From: Bartonella grahamii subsp. shimonis
GTDB taxonomy: Bacteria; Pseudomonadota; Alphaproteobacteria; Rhizobiales; Rhizobiaceae
Assembly (NCBI RefSeq): GCF_036327415.1
Contig: NZ_CP123961.1
Location: 1,054,001 to 1,118,000 of the forward strand
DNA: 64,000 nucleotides
Direction of reading: 5' to 3'
Both the position numbers and the translations under genes were made by a program. The notes below the pieces were generated by a model. That model saw nothing but the letters and a program-made list of their open reading frames with translations. It made no database searches and was not told the origin of the DNA. Numbering within the stretch: the first letter of the stretch is position 1; every line of letters begins with the position of its first letter. Below are positions 52,146 through 62,537 of this stretch, in pieces.

Positions 52146-53654
52146 ATGAAAGAGTTGCGATTTTATAATACGCTGACACGTAAAAAAGAAAATTTTACAC
52201 CAATAGATACGACAAGAGTACGTCTTTATGTTTGTGGACCGACAATTTATGATTATGCACATATAGGAAATGCACGCCCTGTTATTGTTTTTGATATTTT
52301 ATTTCGTTTATTGCGTCATGTTTATGGCAAAGAGCATGTTCTATATGCACGTAATATTACAGATGTTGATGATAAAATTAATGCACGAGCAGCTTGCGAA
52401 TATCCAAACTTGTCATTGAATGACGCTATTCGTCAATTAACAGAACGTACATATTCCCAGTTTCAACAAGATACAATAACACTTGGTTGCCTATTGCCAA
52501 CCAGCCAGCCGCGCGCAACCGAGCATTTAGAAGAGATGCGCTCTTTAATTGAAAGACTGCTTGAAAAAGGGCACGCTTATAAAGCGGAAAATCATATATT
52601 ATTTTCTGTAAGTAGCATAAAAAATCCTCCTCATTATGGAGTATTTGCAAATCGTTCTTTAGATGAAATGAGGGCGGGAGCACGTATTGATGTTGCTGCT
52701 TATAAAAGGGAGGAGATGGATTTTGTTTTATGGAAACCTTCTGAGGAAGGGGAGCCAGGCTGGGAATCGCCGGCCGGAATTCCTGTTTTAGGTCGTCCAG
52801 GTTGGCATATTGAATGTTCTGCGATGTCAATGGCAAAGTTATTAGCGCCCTATGGCGGTGGTTTAACCTGTGATGATCCGACCGCGAATATTTTTGATAT
52901 CCATGGTGGTGGACTTGATTTAATTTTTCCTCATCATGAAAATGAGATTGCACAAAGTTGTTCAGCTTTTGGGACGGAGCGAATGGCGAATTTTTGGATG
53001 CATAATGGTTTTTTACAAGTTGAAGGCAAAAAGATGTCGAAAAGCTTTGGCAATTTCATAACCATTCGTTCTGTTTTAGAGAATAATTTTTTGCAGTTTA
53101 ATGGTATGTTAACCGATGAAATGAAGAAAAATTGGGCTGGTTTATCGGCGCGTTTTTCGATGCTGCAAACACATTATCGTGAACCATTAAATTGGACAGC
53201 GCAGCGTTTAACGCAATCGAGCAGTGAACTGTATCGTTGGTATGAACTGCTCCGCAGCAAAAAGAGTGCGATGGAAAACAATGAAGCAATTGATGATACT
53301 TTGATAGATTCACTCAGTGATGATCTTAATACTCCAAAAGCACTGACTCTTTTGCGAAAGTTTTATAAAGAAGAGGATGCTTTGGCTCTTGCTAATGGGA
53401 TGAATTTATTAGGACTGTTACGACAAGAATGGATTAAAGAAATAGACTGCCCATTATTTATAAGAAAAACTTTCCTTGATGCAAAATTTATTGATCAGCG
53501 CATTGCCGAAAGACTACGACTTATCCATAATAAAGAGTGGGAAGCTGCGGATACAATTCGTGATGAGCTTGCAGCCGAGGGGGTTCTTTTAAAAGATAGT
53601 AAGGATCCGCAGAGTGGTGAGCGCATAACTGTGTGGGAAATAAAACGATTCTAA
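52146..53654 (+). CDS. cysS: Cysteinyl-tRNA synthetase
   Basis: CysS charges tRNA-Cys. In this 502-residue class I enzyme the HIGH-type motif is AHIGNARP, the zinc-site cysteine lies in [19 protein letters not shown] carries a second ligand, [15 protein letters not shown] is the substrate block and KMSKS is in [14 protein letters not shown] 6 nt before ATG 52146 favours this start over ATG 52134. The C-terminal anticodon region is complete. Confidence 0.97.
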   Translation: MKELRFYNTLTRKKENFTPIDTTRVRLYVCGPTIYDYAHIGNARPVIVFDILFRLLRHVYGKEHVLYARNITDVDDKINARAACEYPNLSLNDAIRQLTERTYSQFQQDTITLGCLLPTSQPRATEHLEEMRSLIERLLEKGHAYKAENHILFSVSSIKNPPHYGVFANRSLDEMRAGARIDVAAYKREEMDFVLWKPSEEGEPGWESPAGIPVLGRPGWHIECSAMSMAKLLAPYGGGLTCDDPTANIFDIHGGGLDLIFPHHENEIAQSCSAFGTERMANFWMHNGFLQVEGKKMSKSFGNFITIRSVLENNFLQFNGMLTDEMKKNWAGLSARFSMLQTHYREPLNWTAQRLTQSSSELYRWYELLRSKKSAMENNEAIDDTLIDSLSDDLNTPKALTLLRKFYKEEDALALANGMNLLGLLRQEWIKEIDCPLFIRKTFLDAKFIDQRIAERLRLIHNKEWEAADTIRDELAAEGVLLKDSKDPQSGERITVWEIKRF

Positions 53655-53697
53655 TTTTCCTATTCCAGCAGCTTAATAAATAAAGGGAGAAAGTTTG

Positions 53698-54369
53698 ATG
53701 GAATTTTTATATCATTATGGATATATCGCGCTTAAGTTGGCTGTAGGTCTTGTTGCCTTCTTATTTATTTTTAGAACAACGGGTCGTGGGAGTCTTAGTC
53801 AGATGACACCAGTTGATTTGGTCAGTAATTTTGTCATGGGAGGTATTATTGGAGGAGTTATTTATAATCAGAATATTAGTAGCATTCAATTATTGCTTGT
53901 TTTACTCATCTGGCAAACCTTGATTACATCTTTTAATTTTTTTGCACGCTATTTAGTTTTTTTTCGTCGTCTTATTGCTGGGCGGAATGTTACATTAGTT
54001 TTAGATGGGGTTTTCCAAATGGATAAGATTAAGAACTTAGGGATCAATGTTAATGATCTTGTTACGATGTTACGTCTTAAAGGGTGTCACTTACATGAAG
54101 CTGCTTTTGTTCGTTTGGAAACCAATGGTGATTGCACTGTCATTAAAAAGGAAGAAGGGAAGAAATCGACGATTTTAATAGAAAATGGTGAAGTTATTGA
54201 TGATGGACTTAAAGAGATTGGTAAAACAAAAAAGTGGCTTCAGGCAGAATTGAAAAAAAAATATGTAAAAGTTGAAAATTTATTTGCAGCAGAGTGGTAT
54301 GAAAATACAGATAAAAATAATAAATCGTACAGTGGATTATTTCTTGTTCCTTTTTCAAAAACAGTCTAA
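53698..54369 (+). CDS. DUF421 / YetF-like membrane protein
   Basis: A 223-residue protein of the DUF421 family: three N-terminal helices (about 8-27, 42-58, 64-84, with FRTTGRGSLSQMTPVDLVSN between the first two) and a cytoplasmic domain. The latter has the GRNVTLVLDGVFQMDKI and NDLVTMLRLKGCHLHEAAFV blocks. In Bacillus, relatives are linked to spore and envelope functions; no defined activity is known in alphaproteobacteria. GGGAGA precedes the ATG. It follows cysS by 43 bp and may share its transcript. Confidence 0.85.
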   Translation: MEFLYHYGYIALKLAVGLVAFLFIFRTTGRGSLSQMTPVDLVSNFVMGGIIGGVIYNQNISSIQLLLVLLIWQTLITSFNFFARYLVFFRRLIAGRNVTLVLDGVFQMDKIKNLGINVNDLVTMLRLKGCHLHEAAFVRLETNGDCTVIKKEEGKKSTILIENGEVIDDGLKEIGKTKKWLQAELKKKYVKVENLFAAEWYENTDKNNKSYSGLFLVPFSKTV

Positions 54370-54484
54370 CTTCAAACAGCGAGTAGGTATAGCTTATTGG
54401 AAGCGTAATGAAGAGATAAACCTATAAACAACCACAGGGGGGTGTTTTTCCTGTTTGTGTAGATGGTAGAGAAGTAAGGACTTT

Positions 54485-56368
54485 ATGAAACGCAATGAAA
54501 TGACAAAAACTGTATCATCAGATACAGGGAAAACTCTGCACACACTTTACAATTTATGGCCCTATATGTGGCCAGTAGGTCGGCGTGATCTAAAAATGCG
54601 AGTGCTGTGGGCAATATTTTATCTTGTTTTGGCTAAGTTCGTTCTCATATCTGTACCGTATTTCTTTAAATATTCTACGAATGTGCTTGATTCAAGCTTT
54701 CAGCTACCTGAATGGTTCTCATCTAGTTGGATTATTCCCATCATGCTCGTTTTGGCATACAATGTCGCACGTGTTATGCAGGCTGGATTAAATCAATTAC
54801 GCGATTCCCTTTTTGCCACTGTTGGTCAATACGCTGTTCGTCAATTAGCATATAAAACCTTTGTACATATGCATGAGTTATCCTTGCGATTTCATTTGGA
54901 ACGCCGAACTGGTGGGCTTTCTCGTGTGATTGAGCGTGGTACAAAAGGAATTGAAACGATCGTAAGATTTTCAATTCTGAACACAGTACCGACAGTTTTA
55001 GAATTTATGCTAACGGCGCTTGTGTTTTACATAAGTTATGGGTGGCATTATCTTCTCATCGTTGCTATAACGGTTGGATTATATATCTTGTTTACCATTA
55101 AGGCGAGTGATTGGCGCATTCGTATTCGGCAACAAATGAATACGGCAGATACTGAAGCGAATACTCGCGCTGTTGATTCTCTTTTGAATTTTGAAACGGT
55201 CAAATATTTTGGCAATGAAACTCTAGAAGCTGATCGGTTTGATGCTTCTATGGTAGGTTATGAAAAAGCCGCAACAAAGATTTGGACATCGTTAAGCTGG
55301 CTTAATTTTGGTCAGTCCCTTATCTTTGGTATTGGAATGACGACCATAATGCTGATGTCAGCTTATGAAGTTTTTTATAAGACACAAACTTTAGGAGATT
55401 TTGTTTTTATTAATGCACTTTTAATACAACTTTCCATTCCATTGAATTTTATTGGTTCAATTTATCGTGATATTCGACAAGGTTTAACAGATATTGAAGC
55501 AATGTTTGATCTTTTAGATGTTCAGCAGGAGATCGTTGATAAGTCAGATGCTAAACCGTTAGAGATAAGCGATGGGACCATTCGTTTTCATCAGGTAAAG
55601 TTTTCCTATGATTCGACACGTCAGATTCTCAGAGATATTGATTTTGAAGTTCCTGGAGGAAAAACAGTCGCCATTGTCGGTCCATCGGGTGCAGGTAAAT
55701 CCACTATTTCTCGGTTGCTTTTTCGGTTTTATGATGTTGATGCGGGCTCTATCACAATTGACGGGCAGGATATTCGTGACGTAACACAAAAGAGTTTGCG
55801 TGAAGTGATTGGCATGGTCCCACAAGATACGGTGTTATTTAATGATACAATTGCCTATAATATTTGCTATGGGCGTCCAAGTGCTACAGATGAAGAGATG
55901 CGTAAAGCTGCTGAAATGGCACAAATATCAAAATTTATTGAAATTTTACCGGAAGGTTTTCAGTCTATGGTAGGAGAGCGAGGTCTCAAATTATCAGGTG
56001 GTGAAAAACAACGTGTGGCTATTGCACGGACACTTTTAAAAGCCCCCCCACTTCTTATTCTAGATGAAGCAACAGCGGCTCTTGATACGGCGACGGAACA
56101 GGAAATTCAACAAGCATTGGATATTGTAAGCCGTGGACGTACAACATTGATTATTGCTCATCGTCTTTCTACTGTTATCAATGCTGATGAAATTTTGGTT
56201 CTTAAAAGTGGTCGTATTATTGAAAATGGGACGCATACAGAGCTTTTACGCAAGAAAGGTTTATATGCTTCAATGTGGAATAAGCAGCTTGAAGCATCGA
56301 AAGCTGAAGAAAAATTACGTAAAATGCGTGAAGAAGATGAGACGAGTGTTGTTAATCGTAAAAAATAA
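54485..56368 (+). CDS. Atm1-type ABC exporter (fused permease-ATPase)
   Basis: A 627-residue half-transporter: six transmembrane helices in about 40-330, then an ATPase with Walker A GPSGAGKST, signature LSGGEKQRVAIARTLL, Walker B LLILDEATAALD and IAHRLST. The N-terminal part (LWPYMWPVGRRDLKMRV) and the family-specific coupling region NTRAVDSLLNFETVKYFGNE match Atm1/HMT1. These exporters move glutathione-based or heavy-metal compounds and are tied to iron-sulfur or metal balance. AAGGA supports the start. The substrate is not readable here. Confidence 0.9.
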   Translation: MKRNEMTKTVSSDTGKTLHTLYNLWPYMWPVGRRDLKMRVLWAIFYLVLAKFVLISVPYFFKYSTNVLDSSFQLPEWFSSSWIIPIMLVLAYNVARVMQAGLNQLRDSLFATVGQYAVRQLAYKTFVHMHELSLRFHLERRTGGLSRVIERGTKGIETIVRFSILNTVPTVLEFMLTALVFYISYGWHYLLIVAITVGLYILFTIKASDWRIRIRQQMNTADTEANTRAVDSLLNFETVKYFGNETLEADRFDASMVGYEKAATKIWTSLSWLNFGQSLIFGIGMTTIMLMSAYEVFYKTQTLGDFVFINALLIQLSIPLNFIGSIYRDIRQGLTDIEAMFDLLDVQQEIVDKSDAKPLEISDGTIRFHQVKFSYDSTRQILRDIDFEVPGGKTVAIVGPSGAGKSTISRLLFRFYDVDAGSITIDGQDIRDVTQKSLREVIGMVPQDTVLFNDTIAYNICYGRPSATDEEMRKAAEMAQISKFIEILPEGFQSMVGERGLKLSGGEKQRVAIARTLLKAPPLLILDEATAALDTATEQEIQQALDIVSRGRTTLIIAHRLSTVINADEILVLKSGRIIENGTHTELLRKKGLYASMWNKQLEASKAEEKLRKMREEDETSVVNRKK

Positions 56369-56485
56369 ATAGGGCAAAATGTAATCTATATCTTTATATG
56401 GAGTGATTGATTAAATACATAAAAAGACACAAGAGGAACAAAAAGATTTGTTGCTTGTTTAAGTTTACGATGAATAGGAAATTAT

Positions 56486-57184
56486 ATGAGTATTCTGCAA
56501 TCTTTCCATAATAGCTTTGTACCAATTCATAAAGAGGGTTATCCTTTTATTGTAGCGTTTTTTGTTATTTCGCTCATTCTTGGTTGGATATGGAGTCCGT
56601 TGTTTTGGTTTGGTCTCGTTCTCACGGTGTGGTGTATATACTTTTTCCGTGATCCAGGTCGTGTGATCCCTTTGAATTCAAATTGGGTTATGTCGCCTGC
56701 AGATGGGCGTATTTCATTTGTGGAATCATGTGTTCCACCTGAGGAATTAGGATTAGGGAAAGATGAAATGATCCGTATTTCCATTTTTATGGATGTTTTT
56801 TCATGCCATATTAATCGTATTCCTATCAGTGGTACAGTAGAGTCTATCGTTTATCATCCAGGTCGATTTACCAATGCTGAGTTTGATAAAGCTAGCCAGT
56901 TTAATGAGCGTAATAGGGTGGTAATTGATAGCAAACATGGTAAAATTGGTATCGTACAAATAGCGGGAATGGTTGCTCGTCGGATTGTTTGTTGGTCAAA
57001 AGAAAACGATGCTGTTATGACTGGTGAGCGATTTGGATTGATTCGTTTTGGTTCTCGCCTTGATATTTATATACCAACCGAAATGAAATTGCGTGTTGCA
57101 GTTGGGCAGACAGCAATTGCTGGAGAAACAGTTTTGGGTTCTTTTGATGATAAGAGCGCCACAACGGACTTCAGATATGATTAG
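56486..57184 (+). CDS. psd: Phosphatidylserine decarboxylase proenzyme
   Basis: Psd turns phosphatidylserine into phosphatidylethanolamine at the inner membrane. The 232-residue short form has two N-terminal hydrophobic stretches (about 20-54), [26 protein letters not shown], and the self-cleavage site RFGSRLD, where Ser190 becomes the pyruvoyl group. AGGAAA precedes the ATG. pssA follows 8 bp on, making an operon for two successive steps. Confidence 0.95.
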   Translation: MSILQSFHNSFVPIHKEGYPFIVAFFVISLILGWIWSPLFWFGLVLTVWCIYFFRDPGRVIPLNSNWVMSPADGRISFVESCVPPEELGLGKDEMIRISIFMDVFSCHINRIPISGTVESIVYHPGRFTNAEFDKASQFNERNRVVIDSKHGKIGIVQIAGMVARRIVCWSKENDAVMTGERFGLIRFGSRLDIYIPTEMKLRVAVGQTAIAGETVLGSFDDKSATTDFRYD

Positions 57185-57192
57185 GACTCACA

Positions 57193-58035
57193 ATGAAAAA
57201 TTTTTCGCCATTTTCTTCATTCAATCCTGAGGGGCAGCATGATGATGTTGCAAATCGGCGGCGTTCACCTACATCAATGCGGTATGTCATTCCCAATATT
57301 ATTACTATTTTAGCAATTTGTGCAGGGATGAGCAGCATTCGTTTGGCTTTTGAACATCGTTATGAAGCTGCTATTTTAATGGTGCTTTTAGCCGCAGTTT
57401 TAGATGGTGCTGATGGTCGCATTGCCCGTTTAATAGATGGTAGTTCATCTTTTGGGGCACAGATGGATTCTCTTGCTGATGTTATAAATTTTGGTGTTAC
57501 CCCTGCACTTATTGTTTATTCCTTTATCTTGAATCAAGCAAATCACATTGGTTGGGTTGCAGCCCTTGTTTATTGTGTTGCTTGTTGTTTGCGATTAGCA
57601 CGTTTTAATGTGATGTTGGATAACACCAATATACCTAAGTGGCAGAAAAGTTATTTTGTTGGCGTTCCAGCACCAGCAGGAGCATTACTCCTTTTATTGC
57701 CTACCTATTTAGGTGCTCTTGGTTTGGTTCCCAATTGGGGGTGGGCATTATTTTTTAGTCTTTATACTGTAATTATTGCTTTTCTTTTGATTAGTCGTTT
57801 ACCAGTATGGAATGCAAAAACAATTGATCAAAATTTAAGGCGCGATATCGTTATACCGTGCATGTTAGTCATTGTTATTTATGTCGGTTTTCTTGCGGCG
57901 TACACATGGAAAACTTTATTAATTACAGCTGTTAGCTATATGATTTTTCTCCCCTGTAGTTTTATCGCTTATAATAAACGCGCTGCTTTAGAAGAGAAAA
58001 AGGCTGATGCTAAAAAAGCTATTCAAGAATCATAA
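57193..58035 (+). CDS. pssA: CDP-diacylglycerol-serine O-phosphatidyltransferase
   Basis: PssA makes phosphatidylserine from CDP-diacylglycerol and serine, feeding Psd. In this 280-residue membrane enzyme the CDP-alcohol phosphatidyltransferase motif is in DGADGRIARLIDGSS followed by FGAQMDSLADVINFG, with the conserved Asp residues. About eight hydrophobic segments. Co-transcribed with psd. Confidence 0.95.
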   Translation: MKNFSPFSSFNPEGQHDDVANRRRSPTSMRYVIPNIITILAICAGMSSIRLAFEHRYEAAILMVLLAAVLDGADGRIARLIDGSSSFGAQMDSLADVINFGVTPALIVYSFILNQANHIGWVAALVYCVACCLRLARFNVMLDNTNIPKWQKSYFVGVPAPAGALLLLLPTYLGALGLVPNWGWALFFSLYTVIIAFLLISRLPVWNAKTIDQNLRRDIVIPCMLVIVIYVGFLAAYTWKTLLITAVSYMIFLPCSFIAYNKRAALEEKKADAKKAIQES

Positions 58036-58108
58036 AGTATTTTATTCTTCTATTGAGAAGCACAGGAAGAAGAGAGAGAAATCAAAAGATTTACTTCTCA
58101 GATGAGGA

Positions 58109-58861
58109 TCAATCAGGTACATGATAATCGACAAACCGATTTTTATGGACATTAAAGAGTTTTCCAGTTTCCTTTAAATCAGGTGATAACAAATGTACTA
58201 TCTTTTTTGCGACCTTTTCTGGTGAAGGGAGAGTTTGTGGATCTTCACCGGGCATAGCTTTAGCGCGCATGGCAGTGCGTGTGGCACCAGGGTTGACACA
58301 ATTAATCTTAATAGGGGTTTGTTTGAGTTCTTCTGCCCAACAGCGGGCAATCATCTCTAAAGCAGCTTTAGAGGCTGCATAAGCACCCCAGAAAGGGCGT
58401 GCAACATGCGCAACGCTTGAGGATAATAGGATGGCTCGTCCAGAGTTAGATTCACGTAATAAAGGCTCAACGGCTTTCATTAAGCGCCATTGGCTGAAAA
58501 GATTTATTTGAAAAACATCTTCAAATACCGTGTTTTCTATATGCGCTATTGGTGAGAGCGTTCCAAGGATTCCTGCATTTGCAACGATAATATCAAGTTT
58601 TTTCCAGCGTTTGGCAATTGAGATAGCAAGAGCATCGATGTTTTCCATATGATGCAAGTCGAGCGGAACGAGGGTTGCGTGAGCCCCTTTTTCTCGGATT
58701 TGATTGTCTAATTCAGTAAGTCCACTGACTGTTCGTGCAAGAGCAATAATATGAGCGCCGCGTGCAGCAAGCTCGAGTGCCAAATGATAGCCAATTCCTC
58801 TTGATGCGCCAGTAACAAGTGCAACACGTCCGTGGAGACTAAAGTCACGTTTTATCATCAT
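58109..58861 (-). CDS. Short-chain dehydrogenase/reductase
   Basis: A 250-residue NAD(P)-binding oxidoreductase of the classical SDR type. The cofactor motif is VTGASRGIGYHLALE, NAG is in VANAGILG, the catalytic Ser lies in LLSSSVAHVA, and Tyr/Lys are in YAASKAALEM. The substrate cannot be told. Its ATG overlaps the purF stop by one base (TAATG), so it is probably coupled to purF, a pairing common in Rhizobiales. Confidence 0.88.
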   Translation of the reverse strand: MMIKRDFSLHGRVALVTGASRGIGYHLALELAARGAHIIALARTVSGLTELDNQIREKGAHATLVPLDLHHMENIDALAISIAKRWKKLDIIVANAGILGTLSPIAHIENTVFEDVFQINLFSQWRLMKAVEPLLRESNSGRAILLSSSVAHVARPFWGAYAASKAALEMIARCWAEELKQTPIKINCVNPGATRTAMRAKAMPGEDPQTLPSPEKVAKKIVHLLSPDLKETGKLFNVHKNRFVDYHVPD

Positions 58862-60354
58862 TAATCTCTTGTTTTTAGAACAGATGATTGATGAATTTTG
58901 GAGAGATTTTCTTGATCAACCAGATGCGTAGGATAATATCCAGTAAAATAATGGTCAGTAAATTGTGGATCGGCGTTATTGCGTTTTTCCCCTGCTACAG
59001 CAAGATATAATCCATCCGTTGAAAGAAATTCTAATGAATCTGCTCCAATAAAATCACACATAGATTTTAAATCTGGATATTGATTCGCTAAAAGGTTTTC
59101 GGCTTTAGGTGTATCAATACCATAAAAGTCGGGATAGAAAATCATAGGGCTAGAAATGCGCATATGAACTTCTTTTGCTCCTGCATCGCGGAGCATTTGC
59201 ACAATTTTAAGGGATGTTGTTCCACGTACAATAGAGTCATCAACCAAGATAACACGTTTTCCTTCAATTACAGGACGGTTTGCAGAATGTTTTAACTTGA
59301 CACCAAAAGCGCGAATTTGTTGTGTTGGTTCAATAAAGGTACGGCCAACATAGTGATTACGAATAATACCAAGCTCGAAGGGAATTCCAATTTCTTGTGC
59401 ATAGCCAATTGCAGCAGGGGTTCCTCCGTCAGGAACAGGAACCACAACATCACCCTCACAAGGAGCTTCCTGTGCTAAACGGATCCCCATATTTTTGCGT
59501 GTTGTATAAACACTACGCCCTCCAACGATGGAGTCAGGACGGGCAAAATAAACATATTCAAACAAGCAAAGTTTTTCTGGTTTTTCATTTTCTGGTTTTA
59601 TAATTTTTTGCGTAATTTCCCCATTTTTTTGTATTTCGCATATGATGATTTCTCCATTTTTAACATCACGAACATATTTTGCTCCAATAATATCAAGAGC
59701 ACAAGTTTCAGAACAAAAGATAGGCTTACCATCAAGCTCACCCATCACGAGGGGTCTAATTCCTGTTGGATCGCGTGCAGCAATAAGCTTTGTACGCGTG
59801 AGCGCTAACATAGCATACCCACCTTCTACTTTCCGAATTGCATCAACAAAACGATCGGAGGACGATTCATAACGTGAGCGGGCAATAAGATGGAGAAAAA
59901 CTTCTGAATCTGATGTTGATTGACAGATAGCTCCAGAAGCGATGAGTTCACGGCGTAATGTAAGACCATTGGTAAGATTACCATTATGCGCGATAGCTAT
60001 ACCTCCAACTTTTAATTCAGCAAAAAGGGGTTGAACATTGCGTAATGCTACTTCTCCAGTTGTTGAATAACGGGTATGTCCAATAGCGCGATTTCCTGGT
60101 AAGCGTGCAAGTGTTGTAGGATTTGTATAGTGATCACCCACAAGACCTAAATGCTTTTCTTGATGAAACATTTTATTATGGTAGGAAACAATACCAGCTG
60201 CTTCTTGCCCACGATGCTGAAGTGCGTGGAGTCCAAGAGCTGTTAATGTTGTTGCATCTTCATGCCCAAGAATACCAAAAACCCCACATTCTTCATGAAG
60301 GGTATCATCATCTAATGAAACTTCTTGACAGAAAACATTGCTTTTTATCATCAT
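58861..60354 (-). CDS. purF: Amidophosphoribosyltransferase
   Basis: PurF carries out the first committed step of purine synthesis, from PRPP and glutamine. The 497-residue protein has a propeptide of about 22 residues ahead of the catalytic C23 (HEECGVFGILG), the NTN-hydrolase glutaminase domain with IGHTRYSTTG and AHNGNL, and the PRPP loop VILVDDSIVRGTT. The cysteines of an iron-sulfur-type PurF may be among those in the C-terminal part, but this is unclear. Confidence 0.96.
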   Translation of the reverse strand: MMIKSNVFCQEVSLDDDTLHEECGVFGILGHEDATTLTALGLHALQHRGQEAAGIVSYHNKMFHQEKHLGLVGDHYTNPTTLARLPGNRAIGHTRYSTTGEVALRNVQPLFAELKVGGIAIAHNGNLTNGLTLRRELIASGAICQSTSDSEVFLHLIARSRYESSSDRFVDAIRKVEGGYAMLALTRTKLIAARDPTGIRPLVMGELDGKPIFCSETCALDIIGAKYVRDVKNGEIIICEIQKNGEITQKIIKPENEKPEKLCLFEYVYFARPDSIVGGRSVYTTRKNMGIRLAQEAPCEGDVVVPVPDGGTPAAIGYAQEIGIPFELGIIRNHYVGRTFIEPTQQIRAFGVKLKHSANRPVIEGKRVILVDDSIVRGTTSLKIVQMLRDAGAKEVHMRISSPMIFYPDFYGIDTPKAENLLANQYPDLKSMCDFIGADSLEFLSTDGLYLAVAGEKRNNADPQFTDHYFTGYYPTHLVDQENLSKIHQSSVLKTRD

Positions 60355-60436
60355 ATTCTTTCAGTTGTGATATGGGGGAATCATTAATATCACGTTTTAC
60401 ATCATTTAATTCTCTTTCCTCATGAAAAACTATTCA

Positions 60437-61012
60437 CTATTTTTTCAAAATTATCTTTTCATGAGAGTGTTGCTCATACGTATGTTTATTGCTGTCTTTA
60501 AACAAATTTTCTGCCTTTTCGAGAACAGATCCAATATCTTTTGGGAGTATTTCCCAAACTTTTTGTCCCACTGAATCTAAAATAGGTCTCATTTTTGCAT
60601 TTTTTAACCAATTCGCTTGAAGCTCGGGTTTAATCAGTGCATTAATCAGCAACATACCGATGACCATGATAAGTAAACCGCGAAGTGCTCCGAAAATAAA
60701 ACCAATAGCACGGTCAAGGATACCAATTCGACTATCAATAATAAAATCAGAGATCTTCATTGTAATAATTGAAGTAATAATGAGAACAATAATAAAGATT
60801 GTGACCAATGTTGTGATCAATGCAACCATTTTATTAGAGAGATAGTGTTCAAAAAAAGGTAAGACAGGCTTGAATAAAAACAGTGTCGTAACAGCTGCAA
60901 CTGCCCAAGAAATCAACGATAACATTTCACGTGAAAATCCTCGAAGCATAGCAAGAAAAGCGGACAACAGGATGATTACTACGACAATTCCATCAAGGAT
61001 TGTTATGATCAT
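60437..61012 (-). CDS. cvpA: CvpA-family membrane protein
   Basis: A 191-residue inner-membrane protein with four hydrophobic segments in the first 125 residues, beginning with DGIVVVIILLSAFLAMLRG. CvpA relatives affect envelope integrity and colicin V export in other bacteria. The C-terminal 40 residues are charged and cytoplasmic or periplasmic. Standing next to purF is typical, as in enterobacteria. Confidence 0.88.
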   Translation of the reverse strand: MIITILDGIVVVIILLSAFLAMLRGFSREMLSLISWAVAAVTTLFLFKPVLPFFEHYLSNKMVALITTLVTIFIIVLIITSIITMKISDFIIDSRIGILDRAIGFIFGALRGLLIMVIGMLLINALIKPELQANWLKNAKMRPILDSVGQKVWEILPKDIGSVLEKAENLFKDSNKHTYEQHSHEKIILKK

Positions 61013-61154
61013 TTGTTTGTTCCTTATACATAAAGTTGGGCTCTTTTAAGTCAGTATAAAATAATTTTTTTTGTTATGCCATTTTTTGTTCTTATAGCAA
61101 GGATCTTTTGTATTTTATAGAGTTTTTTCTATACTATCATATCTGTGGTGCAGA

Positions 61155-62531
61155 TCATTTTTTACTTACGGTAAGAGTAGCAACGAGTTCGGGAAGGTCG
61201 GAGAAAGTTTTTTGTTGAAAATTGAGTGACTTCATCATTTCGGTTGTTGTCGTGGGGTGAAATGCTCCTTGAAAGCCGAGTTTTTTTGCTTCATTGATGC
61301 GCTGTGCTGAATGTGCAACAGCGCGGGTAGCTCCTGAAAGACTAACTTCACCAAAATAGACATAATCCGTTGGCAAAGGAATATTGGCAAGAGAAGATAC
61401 CAAAGCAGCTGCTACAGCTAAATCAGCAGCGGGTTCTGATATGCGATATCCACCTGCCACATTTAGATAGACATCATGCTGTCCAAAACGAATGCCGCAA
61501 TGGGCTTCTAAAACGGCAAGAATCATAGAAAGACGATTTCCATCCCATCCGACAACCGCACGTCTTGGTGTTCCAAGAGAAGAAGGAGCAACAAGCGCTT
61601 GAATTTCTACGAGTATCGGTCGTGTTCCTTCCATTCCCGCAAAAACAGCAGCGCCAGGTGCTTTTGCATTACGTTCCCCTAAAAACAATTCAGATGGATT
61701 TATCACTTCGCGTAATCCTTTATCAGACATTTCAAAGACACCAATTTCATCTGTTGGTCCGAAGCGATTTTTTACAGTTCTAAGAATGCGATAATGATGT
61801 CCTCCTTCACCCTCAAAATAGAGAACGCCATCAACCATATGTTCAACAACTCGAGGACCAGCAATTTGCCCATCTTTTGTAACATGACCAACAAGAACAA
61901 CGGCGGCTCCTGTTTTCTTGGCAAAGCGGATCATTGCTTGAGCACCGATACGTACTTGTGTTACAGTACCAGGTGATGAATCTGCGGTATCTGACCATAG
62001 GGTTTGAATCGAATCGATAATCACCATATCAAGGTTTTTATGTTCGCTTAAGGTTGCCAGAATATCTTCAACATTGGTTTCAGCAGCAAGTTTCATTTCT
62101 GTATTGTCAGCTTCAAGCCTTTGTGCGCGCAGACAAATTTGCGCAATAGCCTCTTCACCTGAAATATAGATGACATTATATCCTTTGCGTGATAAAGCAG
62201 CAGCTGTTTGTGTCAGCAATGTTGATTTACCAATACCTGGATCACCACCAACAAGGAGTGCTGATCCACGGACAAAGCCCCCACCGGTAACACGATCAAG
62301 TTCAGCAATACCAGAATGAATACGTGGAGCATCTTCGATATTTCCAGAAAGAGATGTGAGTGTGACGATGCGTCCTTTACGAGCATTTTGCTTAGGACCA
62401 CTTCCTATGCCGCCATTTATATTTTCTTCAACAAGAGAGTTCCATTCTCCACAGGCGCTACATTTCCCTGCCCAACGAGAATGGACGCTTCCACAATTTT
62501 GACAGATAAATTGAATACGTTTCCGTACCAT
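61155..62531 (-). CDS. radA: DNA repair protein RadA
   Basis: RadA is a RecA-like ATPase that helps branch migration in recombination. The N-terminal zinc finger has C10, C13, C24 and C27; Walker A is GGDPGIGKST; the RadA-specific KNRFG motif is in VKNRFGPTDE; a Lon-like C-terminal domain ends the 458 residues. Six bases separate it from dnaB, suggesting one transcript. Confidence 0.96.
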   Translation of the reverse strand: MVRKRIQFICQNCGSVHSRWAGKCSACGEWNSLVEENINGGIGSGPKQNARKGRIVTLTSLSGNIEDAPRIHSGIAELDRVTGGGFVRGSALLVGGDPGIGKSTLLTQTAAALSRKGYNVIYISGEEAIAQICLRAQRLEADNTEMKLAAETNVEDILATLSEHKNLDMVIIDSIQTLWSDTADSSPGTVTQVRIGAQAMIRFAKKTGAAVVLVGHVTKDGQIAGPRVVEHMVDGVLYFEGEGGHHYRILRTVKNRFGPTDEIGVFEMSDKGLREVINPSELFLGERNAKAPGAAVFAGMEGTRPILVEIQALVAPSSLGTPRRAVVGWDGNRLSMILAVLEAHCGIRFGQHDVYLNVAGGYRISEPAADLAVAAALVSSLANIPLPTDYVYFGEVSLSGATRAVAHSAQRINEAKKLGFQGAFHPTTTTEMMKSLNFQQKTFSDLPELVATLTVSKK

Positions 62532-62537
62532 GGTGAT

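Noticed and set aside
52426..52953. 175-codon minus-strand frame inside cysS
   Set aside because: Antisense to a highly conserved essential gene; His/Gln-rich composition is an artefact.
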